6,441 nt of DNA. Origin: an uncultured Oscillospiraceae bacterium (GTDB lineage: Bacteria > Bacillota > Clostridia > Oscillospirales > Oscillospiraceae). Where the stretch lies: the NCBI GenBank assembly GCA_934630555.1, contig CAKTXB010000114.1, positions 1-6,441 of the forward strand. The letters are read 5' to 3'. Under the pieces are notes generated by a model. The model saw only the letters and a program-made list of their open reading frames with translations, was not told the origin of the DNA and ran no database searches. Positions 1 through 5,420 of the stretch are shown here, piece after piece; position 1 is the stretch's first letter, and each line of letters begins with the position of its first letter. Made by a program: the position numbers and the translations under genes.

Positions 1-568
1 CGTGGCCGAGCACACAGGCGGCGAGAACGGCAGCAGTCGCGAGGACGTCGTTGCGGCTGTCGGCTGCGGTGGCCTCCAGCGCGGGGGAGGCGATGAGGCG
101 GCCAAGATCGCGGTTAAACAGCGCCAGCAGCAGCTTCACGCCGATGGAGGCCAGCAGCACGATGAGCACGGCAAGCGAAAATTCGACCGGCTGCGGATGG
201 AGGATCTTCTGCACGGATGTTTTGACCAGCTCCGCGCCGATGAGCAGGATGAGCGCGGCCACCACAAGGCCGCTGAGATATTCCAGCCGGTCGTGGCCGT
301 AGGGATGCTCCCGGTCGGCGGGCTTGGCGGCCATTTGAAAGCCGATGAGCGTGACGAGTGCGCCGGAGGCATCGGAAAGGTTGTTGACGGCGTCCGCTGT
401 GATGGATACGCTGCCGGACAACGCGCCGATCGTCAGCTTGGCGGCAAACAGCAGCACGTTGCAGACAATGCCTACAATGCCCGACAGCCGTCCGCACGCG
501 GTACGCACGGCCAGGTCGCCCGGCGCGCCGCGCTTTTGCACGTATTTTTTAAGAAAAGAATTTGCCAT
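1..568 (-). CDS. Cation diffusion facilitator (CDF) family transporter, N-terminal part, cut by window edge
   Basis: Membrane exporter of divalent metal cations in exchange for protons. The 189 visible codons cover roughly TM1 to TM5. TM1 is near residues 30-50. TM2 carries ITADAVNNLSDAS (residues 56-68). The family signature HPYGHDRLEYLSG lies at 88-100, and ADSRNDVLAT (169-178) is in TM5. Metal-site positions read Asn62-x3-Asp66 in TM2 and Asp170-x3-Asp174 in TM5. This N-D-D-D set, with Asp rather than His in TM5, resembles manganese exporters (MntE type) more than zinc CDFs (inference by eye). The C-terminal cytoplasmic domain lies beyond the window. ATG at 568 is the only reasonable start, but no Shine-Dalgarno is visible: the preceding bases on the minus strand are a run of seven T. 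The gene follows the ferredoxin on the same strand, 87 nt away, with a hairpin between, so operon membership is uncertain. Family assignment is secure; metal specificity is not. Confidence 0.93.
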   Translation of the reverse strand, partial: MANSFLKKYVQKRGAPGDLAVRTACGRLSGIVGIVCNVLLFAAKLTIGALSGSVSITADAVNNLSDASGALVTLIGFQMAAKPADREHPYGHDRLEYLSGLVVAALILLIGAELVKTSVQKILHPQPVEFSLAVLIVLLASIGVKLLLALFNRDLGRLIASPALEATAADSRNDVLATAAVLAACVLGH

Positions 569-588
569 AAAAAAACACCATTCACAAG

Positions 589-617
589 TCCGGCTGTGCG
601 AGGTTCGCACAGCCGGA
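589..617 (-). terminator. Perfect 12-bp hairpin between ferredoxin and CDF genes, possible terminator or attenuator
   Basis: TCCGGCTGTGCG and its exact reverse complement flank a 5-nt loop at 601-605. Read on the minus strand it follows the ferredoxin stop by about 40 nt. A run of seven T comes 13 nt after the stem and abuts the CDF start codon, so the T-tract is too distant for a textbook intrinsic terminator. Read on the plus strand, GCG and then TTTATTTTTA follow the stem within a few bases, a better terminator shape, but no plus-strand gene needs it. It may be a bidirectional terminator, an mRNA-stabilising 3' end, or a regulatory hairpin for the CDF gene. Confidence 0.5.
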
Positions 618-655
618 GCGTTTATTTTTACAGTTTTATGCGCGCCGGGCAGGCC

Positions 656-1135
656 TTATGCCTTGCCGCGGAGGATGCCGCGCACATCGCCGATGACGCC
701 GCGCGGGCATTGGACAAGGCACTGACCGCAGGACAGGCAGAGGCTGTCATCCAGCCGGGCCAGATGCTCCTGCACGCGTATGGCGCCTGACGGGCACGCC
801 TTTTCGCATATTCCGCAGCCGATGCAGCTGACGGAGCACATGGCGCGGGCGTTTTTGCCGAGATCATGGTTGCTGCACCGCACCACAATGGGGTTCAGGC
901 GCTCATGCAGGCCGATGACGCCGCGCGGGCACTCCTTGACGCACCGGCCGCAGCCGATGCACCGATCCTCATGGACCTCGGCCACGCCAAGCGCGTTTAT
1001 TTCAATGGCCTCGAATTTGCAGACGCTCACGCACACGCCGCACGCCACGCAGCCGTACCGGCAGTCCGCCGTGGCGCGGCAGCCGCCGTTGCAGGCGACA
1101 AAAGCCGCGTTTTTACCAAGTCGTTTTACAGCCAT
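656..1135 (-). CDS. RnfB-like ferredoxin with four [4Fe-4S] cluster motifs
   Basis: A 159-residue soluble electron carrier. Four CxxCxxCxxxC motifs are visible: Cys29/32/35/39, Cys59/62/65/69, Cys104/107/110/114 and Cys133/136/139/143, each followed by the usual (P)xx(A/V)I pattern. Five further cysteines (15, 19, 25, 87, 100) bring the total to 21. The overall arrangement (ACNGGC...C-YGC, a CIGCGRCVKECP pair, a linker with VVRCSNHDLGK, then a second pair) matches the C-terminal ferredoxin region of RnfB from Rnf complexes. The N-terminal membrane anchor and the preceding Fe-S domain of full RnfB are absent. The start lies 3 nt after the hydroxylase stop (TGA-GCC-ATG), with a strong AAGGAAGGA site inside the end of that gene, so the two are almost certainly co-transcribed and translationally coupled. 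Inferred role: electron acceptor or donor for the hydroxylase, which has no FAD domain. The fold is certain; the partner is inferred from context. Confidence 0.93.
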   Translation of the reverse strand: MAVKRLGKNAAFVACNGGCRATADCRYGCVACGVCVSVCKFEAIEINALGVAEVHEDRCIGCGRCVKECPRGVIGLHERLNPIVVRCSNHDLGKNARAMCSVSCIGCGICEKACPSGAIRVQEHLARLDDSLCLSCGQCLVQCPRGVIGDVRGILRGKA

Positions 1136-1138
1136 GGC

Positions 1139-3715
1139 TCAGTCCTTCCTTTCATACGGCGTATGGGCCAGCGGCAGCATCTCGCGGCGCTCACCGTCCA
1201 GCCGGAAGTAGGCGTCGGCAATGGCCGGCGCGGTGGGGATGGATGTGATCTCGCCAATGCCGATGGCGCCGCAGGCCTTATCCAGCCCCGGCTTGTCAAT
1301 GACAATGGCTTTGATCTCCGGGATCTCATGCGCGCGGAACAGACCGAGCTTGCCGAACTTGTCGATGGGCCTGCAATTCTCGTCGATGGGGAACTGCTCG
1401 CGCAGCGCATAGCCCATGCTCATGACCACGCCGCCCTCGATCTGCCCTTCACAGGATCTGGGGTTCACGGCCTTGCCAACATCATGCGCAGCGATCAGCT
1501 TGTCGATCTTGCCGGTTTTTGGGTCAAGAATACATACTTGTGTGGCGTAGCCGTAGGCCACGTGCGACACGGGGTTCGGCTTGTTCGCGCCCAACGGGTC
1601 GGTCTTGGCGTAGTATTCGCCGTAGAACTCCTGTCCGGCCATGGCGGCAAGATCGCCGGTATAGACCTTGCAGAATTCCTCACACGCGCGGCGGCAGGCT
1701 TCGCCGGTGATGAGCGTCTGGCGCGAGCCGGATGTGTCGCCGGAGTCGGGCGCGATCCAGGTGTTGGAGCGCTCATAGACAATATCGTCGCGGTGCAGCG
1801 GCGTGTTTGTGACGACCATCTGTACCAGCACCGTGCCGACGCCCTGGCCAATGCAGCTGGCGCCGGCATAGATGTGCAGCTTGCCGTCTGCCTCCACGAT
1901 GAGCTTGCAGCGGCCGTAGTCTGGCAGGCCGACGCCGACGCCCGCATTTTTCATGGCGCAGGCCAGACCGATGGGCTTGCCGGCCTTCCACGCGGCCTCA
2001 TATTCGTCCTTTACGGCCTCCAGTGTTTCCACAAGGCCGGTCTCCGGGCCGACGATCTGGCCGTTCGGCAGCACGCCGCCGGGGCGGATGGCGTTGCGGT
2101 AGCGGATCTCCCACGGGGTGATGCCGACCTTGTCAGCCATTTCGTTCAGCAGGCTTTCCATGGCAAAGCACGTCTGCGTGACGCCAAAGCCGCGGAACGC
2201 ACCGGCGGGGGGATTATTGGTATAGTAGGCGGTGCCTTCGATCTCAAAATTTTCGTAGGCATATGGCCCGGCGGCGTGGGTGCACGCGCGCTCAAGCACC
2301 GGGCCGCCGAGTGAGGCGAACGCGCCGGTGTCGGAACACACCTTGGCCTGGACGCCCTGAATGATGCCGTTTTCATCACAGCCGAGCGTGAAGTCCATCC
2401 AGAACGGGTGGCGCTTGGGGTGCACGAGCAGCGATTCGGCGCGGCTGAGCTTGACCTTGACGGGCATGCCCGTGACGTATGTAATGAGCGCGGCGTGGTG
2501 CTGGACGGACATATCTTCCTTGCCGCCGAAGCCGCCGCCTACGAGCTGGTTCTGCACCTTGACTTTTTTGCTGCCCAGCAGCAGGGAGCATTCATGCAGC
2601 GTGGTATGCGCCGACTGATCGGTGGTGAGCAGCATCACATCGCCGTCGGTGTCGCGGTAAGTCACGCAGCACTCCGGCTCCAAAAACGCGTGCTCCGTCC
2701 ACGGCGTTTCAAAGTGGCGCGAGATGACGTATTTGGAGCGGGCGATCGCGCCGGCAGCATCGCCGCGCGACACGTGGCGCATGGCCTGTACGTTTGTGCC
2801 CTCTTCATCAAAGACGCGCGGCGCGTCCGGCGCGGCGGCCTCTTCGGGGCTGTGGACGGCGGGCAGGACCTCATATTCGACCTTGACGAGCTTTTTGGCC
2901 TTTTCCAGCGCCTCCTGCGTTTCGGCAACCACAAGGCAGATGGCGTCGCCGAGATAGTGCGTCAATGCGCCTACCGGTACGAGCGTATACTGGTCGTGCT
3001 TGATGTGGCCGACCAGATTGCTGCCGGGCACATCATCGGCGGTGAGCACGGCGCGCACCTCGCGCATGGCCAGCGCCGCCGAGGCGTCGATGGACTTGAC
3101 GCGCGCGCGGGCGTATTTGGCGCGCACGGCGCCGCCATACATCATATTCGGCACATACCAGTCGTCGGGGTATTTGCCGTAGCCCAGCACTTTTTCCTCC
3201 ACGTCCAGACGGTGGACGCTGGAGCCGATCTTCCAGTCGGTTTCGGACGGCTGCGGCACATGGCCGAGCTTTTTATATTTGGCCGCCAGACGCACGGCCT
3301 CAAAGATCTTGACATAGCCCGTGCAGCGGCAGTAGTTGTTGCGCAGGGCGTTTTTGATGTCGGCCTCCGTCGGATCGGGATTTTTATCCAGCAGCGCCTT
3401 GGTGCACAGCACCATGCCGGGGATACAGAAACCGCACTGCACCGCGCCGGCTTCGCCGTAGCAGAACGTGTACAGCTCCTTTTCCCAGTCGCTGAGCCCC
3501 TCCACCGTAAGGATATGCCGCCCGGCAAGAGAATCGGTGTCCGGCGTGCAGGCGCGCACCGGCCAGCCGTCCACCAGCACGGTGCACGCGCCGCACGCGC
3601 CCTCCGAGCAGCCGTCCTTCACGCTGGTCAGATGCAGCACGTCGCGCAGATAGCGCAGCAGCTTCTGGTTTTTTTCCACCGTCACTTCCTGACCGTTTAC
3701 AAAGAAAACCGCCAT
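1139..3715 (-). CDS. Fused [2Fe-2S]-molybdopterin hydroxylase, selenium-dependent xanthine dehydrogenase type
   Basis: An 858-residue enzyme of the xanthine oxidase family, matching the fused type of about 850 residues known as selenium-dependent xanthine dehydrogenase. Residues 1-150 hold the two [2Fe-2S] domains: plant-type ligands Cys36, Cys41, Cys44 and Cys56, then Cys94/Cys97 (CGFCIPGM) and Cys129/Cys131 (YCRCTGY). From about 165 on is the molybdenum-binding part, with VGGGFGGKED (392-401), AFRGFG (506-511), SCIGQGVGT (620-628) and the catalytic glutamate Glu822 in GIGEITSIPTAPA. By eye, Glu427 (RAES...RHPF) and Arg508 (AFRGFG) align with bovine xanthine oxidase Glu802 and Arg880, which bind purines and are not conserved in aldehyde oxidases, so a purine substrate is favoured. 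There is no FAD domain, and no FAD subunit gene in the window. An in-frame ATG at 3772 is rejected: the ATG at 3715 has AAGGAG 8 nt upstream and starts the conserved MAVFFVNGQEV. No in-frame UGA selenocysteine codon exists; in this class selenium is a labile ligand of molybdenum rather than a residue. Confidence 0.93.
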   Translation of the reverse strand: MAVFFVNGQEVTVEKNQKLLRYLRDVLHLTSVKDGCSEGACGACTVLVDGWPVRACTPDTDSLAGRHILTVEGLSDWEKELYTFCYGEAGAVQCGFCIPGMVLCTKALLDKNPDPTEADIKNALRNNYCRCTGYVKIFEAVRLAAKYKKLGHVPQPSETDWKIGSSVHRLDVEEKVLGYGKYPDDWYVPNMMYGGAVRAKYARARVKSIDASAALAMREVRAVLTADDVPGSNLVGHIKHDQYTLVPVGALTHYLGDAICLVVAETQEALEKAKKLVKVEYEVLPAVHSPEEAAAPDAPRVFDEEGTNVQAMRHVSRGDAAGAIARSKYVISRHFETPWTEHAFLEPECCVTYRDTDGDVMLLTTDQSAHTTLHECSLLLGSKKVKVQNQLVGGGFGGKEDMSVQHHAALITYVTGMPVKVKLSRAESLLVHPKRHPFWMDFTLGCDENGIIQGVQAKVCSDTGAFASLGGPVLERACTHAAGPYAYENFEIEGTAYYTNNPPAGAFRGFGVTQTCFAMESLLNEMADKVGITPWEIRYRNAIRPGGVLPNGQIVGPETGLVETLEAVKDEYEAAWKAGKPIGLACAMKNAGVGVGLPDYGRCKLIVEADGKLHIYAGASCIGQGVGTVLVQMVVTNTPLHRDDIVYERSNTWIAPDSGDTSGSRQTLITGEACRRACEEFCKVYTGDLAAMAGQEFYGEYYAKTDPLGANKPNPVSHVAYGYATQVCILDPKTGKIDKLIAAHDVGKAVNPRSCEGQIEGGVVMSMGYALREQFPIDENCRPIDKFGKLGLFRAHEIPEIKAIVIDKPGLDKACGAIGIGEITSIPTAPAIADAYFRLDGERREMLPLAHTPYERKD
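1143..1151 (-). promoter_or_regulatory. Ribosome binding site of the RnfB-like ferredoxin
   Basis: On the minus strand AAGGAAGGA ends 7 nt before the ATG at 1135. It lies inside the last codons of the hydroxylase gene, supporting coupled translation and fixing this start. Confidence 0.8.
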
Positions 3716-3816
3716 ACCTAAGACTCCTTTTTGCGTTCTCGGGTCTACGTCACAGCAAGCTGTTCTCGGCATACGCCACCGTAAGCTCCGGCCTTTTTAG
3801 AACAAACTAAAAATTT
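3716..3816 (-). promoter_or_regulatory. Possibly structured 5' leader of the hydroxylase mRNA
   Basis: The predicted transcript start near 3816 leaves a leader of about 100 nt. It holds several self-complementary pieces: ACAGC-TT-GCTGT (about 3753-3764), GGC-GTAT-GCC (about 3768-3777) and CCG...CGG (about 3780-3792). The 8-mer CCGAGAAC occurs twice (3762-3769 and 3735-3742 on the minus strand). A single GTTCT (3799-3803) could pair with the AGAAC of either copy, giving two mutually exclusive folds. I do not recognise it as a known riboswitch; the purine riboswitch core was not found. The regulatory role is inference. Confidence 0.35.
3724..3729 (-). promoter_or_regulatory. Ribosome binding site deciding the hydroxylase start
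   Basis: AAGGAG on the minus strand lies 8 nt before the ATG at 3715. It selects this start over the open-frame ATG at 3772, which has no such site and would place its codons over the leader. Confidence 0.85.
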
Positions 3817-3822
3817 TTTATC

Positions 3823-3851
3823 ATTATACAATGATTTTTTGTAAAATACAA
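3823..3851 (-). promoter_or_regulatory. Sigma-A type promoter of the hydroxylase-ferredoxin unit
   Basis: Minus strand -35 TTGTAT (3846-3851) and perfect -10 TATAAT (3823-3828) are separated by exactly 17 bp, in an AT-rich stretch contrasting with the GC-rich genes on either side. The predicted start is near 3816. It gives the hydroxylase its own transcript, in addition to possible read-through from the desulfurase/DUF3343 pair, for which no clear terminator is seen. Confidence 0.75.
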
Positions 3852-3861
3852 CGAACGGGGT

Positions 3862-3875
3862 GCAGAAATTTCTGC
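3862..3875 (-). promoter_or_regulatory. 14-bp perfect palindrome upstream of the hydroxylase promoter, candidate operator
   Basis: GCAGAAATTTCTGC is its own reverse complement and lies 10 bp upstream of the -35 box of the hydroxylase promoter. It has no loop and no following T-tract, so it is a poor terminator but a plausible site for a dimeric DNA-binding regulator. The regulator is not in the window. Confidence 0.45.
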
Positions 3876-3897
3876 CAGCGTGATTCTTTTTTCAGGA

Positions 3898-4128
3898 TCA
3901 CAGCAGGACTTCCGCCATTTGTTCCACATCCAGCCCTGTGGCGGCCTGCTCCGTTGCGGTGCGGTCGGCAATGCTGCCGCGCCAGCAGATGCCGCAGTCA
4001 GCCGACAGCGCGCGCGGCGTGGGCATGAGCCGGCCGGGGATATTTGCCGCAGCACAGCGCTTTTCCATGGCCATGGCGGCGGCGGTGGTGTGGAACGTCA
4101 CGATCAAATACGATTTTGCCTCTCTCAT
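3898..4128 (-). CDS. DUF3343 family small protein, putative Se/S carrier
   Basis: A 76-residue protein. The segments FHTTAAAMAMEK (12-23), NIPGRLMPTPR (29-39) and LSADCGICW (41-49) match the DUF3343 family, annotated as putative Se/S carriers, which is found with class V desulfurases and selenium-dependent molybdenum hydroxylases. Cys45 corresponds to the conserved cysteine of the family. Cys48 makes a CGIC (CxxC) motif, which I do not recall as typical; the family usually shows a small or hydrophobic residue there. The start codon overlaps the desulfurase stop (ATGA, 4125-4128), so translation is coupled; GAGGA directly abuts the ATG and is too close to act alone. Length is normal for the family (about 70-85). 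Likely role: accept persulfide or perselenide from the neighbouring desulfurase and pass it towards the Mo cofactor. Family call is confident; biochemical role is inferred. Confidence 0.88.
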   Translation of the reverse strand: MREAKSYLIVTFHTTAAAMAMEKRCAAANIPGRLMPTPRALSADCGICWRGSIADRTATEQAATGLDVEQMAEVLL

Positions 4129-5267
4129 TCCTCTGCGATATGGCGCAGCGCCGAAAGCGCGGCGTCCACTTCCTCCTGTGTGTTTTCATAGCCGAAGCTG
4201 AAGCGCACGGAACCGGTCTGCTCCGTTCCAAGCGCCCGGTGCAGCCGGGGCGCGCAGTGCGCGCCCGCGCGGGTGGCGATGCCGTAGTCGGCCCAGAGTA
4301 TGTCTGCCAGCTCCGCGCAGTCGAACCCTGCCAGATTGAGGGTGACGATGGGCGCGCGGACAGGCTGGGTGAAGTCGCCGTAGACCGTGACGCCCGGGAT
4401 GGCGCGCACGCCGTCATAGAACCGGCGCGCCAGCGCAGCTTCGTGGGCGCAGATGGTTTCAAGGCCGATGCCGGTGATGTAGTCCAGCGCGGCGGACAGG
4501 CCTGCGATGCCGTGGCCGTTGCGCGTACCGGCTTCCAGATGGGCCGGATACTGCTCCGGCTGGTGCTCCAGATGGGTCTGCACGCCGGTGCCGCCCACGC
4601 ACCAGGGGCGCACATCCACACCCGGCGCAACGCAAAGACCGCCTGTGCCCTGCGGGCCGTGCAGGCTCTTGTGGCCAGTGAAGCAGAGGATGCTGATGTG
4701 CAGGCGCTCCATGTCGATGGGCAGCACGCCCGCCGTCTGCGATGCGTCTACGAGAAACAGCAGCCCGTGCGCGCAGCAGAAGCTGCCGATGCGGGCAAGA
4801 TCGAGCACATTGCCGGTCAGGTTTGATGCGTGCGTGCACACGACGGCGCGGGTGTTGGGCCGCAGCAGGCGGGCAAGATCGTCATAGTCAAGATCGCCGC
4901 GCCTGTCGGCGGGCACGAAGTCCAGGCCCATGCCGGCTTCACGCAGCCGGTAGAGCGGGCGCAGGACGGAGTTGTGCTCACAGTCGGTGGAAATGACGTG
5001 GTCGGCAGGGGTGAGCGTGCCGTTTATGGCAATGTTCAGCGCTTCGGTGGAGTTCATGGTGAAGCACACACGCTCCGGGTGGGAAAGTCCAAACAGTGCT
5101 GCGCATTTTTCCCGCGCGCCATAGAGCACCCGCGCCGCGTCCAGACTGCTGCCATAGGCCCCACGGGCGCTGTTGGCAATGCTTGTCATGGCCTCGGCCA
5201 CGGCCTGTACGACGCACGGCGGCTTGTACAGCGTTGTGGCGGCGTTGTCCAGATAGATCACGCGCAT
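4125..5267 (-). CDS. Class V aminotransferase: cysteine desulfurase / selenocysteine lyase-like protein
   Basis: A PLP enzyme of 380 residues, full length for the cysteine desulfurase family related to E. faecalis EF2568. It starts with YLDNAATT (5-12). Asp95-x2-His98 (TDCEHNSV) and Asp174 (VDASQTAG) contribute to the PLP site. Lys200 in FTGHKSLHGPQGTGG is the PLP-binding lysine, and Cys338 in RAGAHCAPRLH is the catalytic persulfide/perselenide cysteine. The SufS-like RxGxHCAP context suggests a compact active-site loop. It abstracts sulfur from cysteine or selenium from selenocysteine, probably to supply the chalcogen ligand of the molybdenum enzyme encoded downstream. GGGAGG lies almost adjacent to the ATG, giving a short spacer, though AAAGG is better placed. 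The gene overlaps DUF3343 by 4 nt and is divergent from an MFS gene. General desulfurase activity for Fe-S clusters cannot be excluded, but this position and partner favour the Mo hydroxylase role. Confidence 0.93.
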   Translation of the reverse strand: MRVIYLDNAATTLYKPPCVVQAVAEAMTSIANSARGAYGSSLDAARVLYGAREKCAALFGLSHPERVCFTMNSTEALNIAINGTLTPADHVISTDCEHNSVLRPLYRLREAGMGLDFVPADRRGDLDYDDLARLLRPNTRAVVCTHASNLTGNVLDLARIGSFCCAHGLLFLVDASQTAGVLPIDMERLHISILCFTGHKSLHGPQGTGGLCVAPGVDVRPWCVGGTGVQTHLEHQPEQYPAHLEAGTRNGHGIAGLSAALDYITGIGLETICAHEAALARRFYDGVRAIPGVTVYGDFTQPVRAPIVTLNLAGFDCAELADILWADYGIATRAGAHCAPRLHRALGTEQTGSVRFSFGYENTQEEVDAALSALRHIAEE

Positions 5268-5289
5268 CCCTCCCTTTCTGTCTTTTTAA

Positions 5290-5318
5290 ATTGTACCACA
5301 GGCTGCGTGTGTGCTCAA
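5290..5318 (-). promoter_or_regulatory. Promoter of the desulfurase-DUF3343 operon
   Basis: Minus strand -35 TTGAGC (5313-5318) and -10 TACAAT (5290-5295) are 17 bp apart. The predicted start near 5283 leaves a very short leader before the ATG at 5267. Confidence 0.65.
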
Positions 5319-5347
5319 CTGCCGGATCCTGCCGTTTTGGACAATTT

Positions 5348-5372
5348 TATTGCAATAGCGGCAAAAATTTGC
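5348..5372. promoter_or_regulatory. Two small dyads overlapping the MFS promoter, candidate regulator sites
   Basis: TATTGCAATA (5348-5357) is a perfect 10-bp palindrome covering the -35 box. GCAAA-AA-TTTGC (5361-5372) is an inverted repeat in the spacer, immediately before the -10. Their positions would suit repression. Both are AT-rich and short, so chance is possible. Confidence 0.35.
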
Positions 5373-5378
5373 TATACT
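5350..5378 (+). promoter_or_regulatory. Promoter of the divergent MFS gene
   Basis: TTGCAA (5350-5355) and TATACT (5373-5378) are separated by exactly 17 bp. The predicted start near 5385 leaves about 36 nt of leader, containing a small TGCC-CTTT-GGCA hairpin (5391-5402) and the ribosome binding site. Confidence 0.7.
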
Positions 5379-5407
5379 CGAACAGAATGTTGCCCTTTGG
5401 CAGAATT

Positions 5408-5413
5408 GGAGGA
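5408..5413 (+). promoter_or_regulatory. Ribosome binding site of the MFS gene
   Basis: GGAGGA lies 7 nt before the ATG at 5421 and fixes that start. Confidence 0.85.
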
Positions 5414-5420
5414 TATTCCC

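Noticed and set aside
2..790. Plus-strand open frame across the left edge
   Set aside because: It overlaps the CDF and ferredoxin genes in antisense and crosses the hairpin; no domain recognised.
866..2314. 482-codon open frame on the plus strand
   Set aside because: It lies antisense to the hydroxylase and ferredoxin genes, whose motifs are unmistakable. Its translation is Ala/Gly/Asp/His-rich without recognisable domains, as expected from GC-rich codon bias.
1139..3715. In-frame UGA/selenocysteine in the hydroxylase
   Set aside because: The frame is open without internal UGA; selenium in this class is a labile non-protein ligand, so no SECIS is expected.
2408..3721. 437-codon open frame on the plus strand
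   Set aside because: It mirrors the N-terminal half of the hydroxylase gene; no family motif, composition typical of a shadow frame.
3716..3772. 19-residue N-terminal extension of the hydroxylase from the ATG at 3772
   Set aside because: No ribosome binding site for it, not similar to the family N-terminus, while the ATG at 3715 has AAGGAG at ideal distance.
3716..3816. Purine (guanine/adenine) riboswitch in the hydroxylase leader
   Set aside because: The conserved three-way-junction core and paired-loop sequences of that class are not seen.
3862..3875. Palindrome as intrinsic terminator of the desulfurase-DUF3343 operon
   Set aside because: It has no loop and no T-tract after it on the minus strand; an operator fits better.
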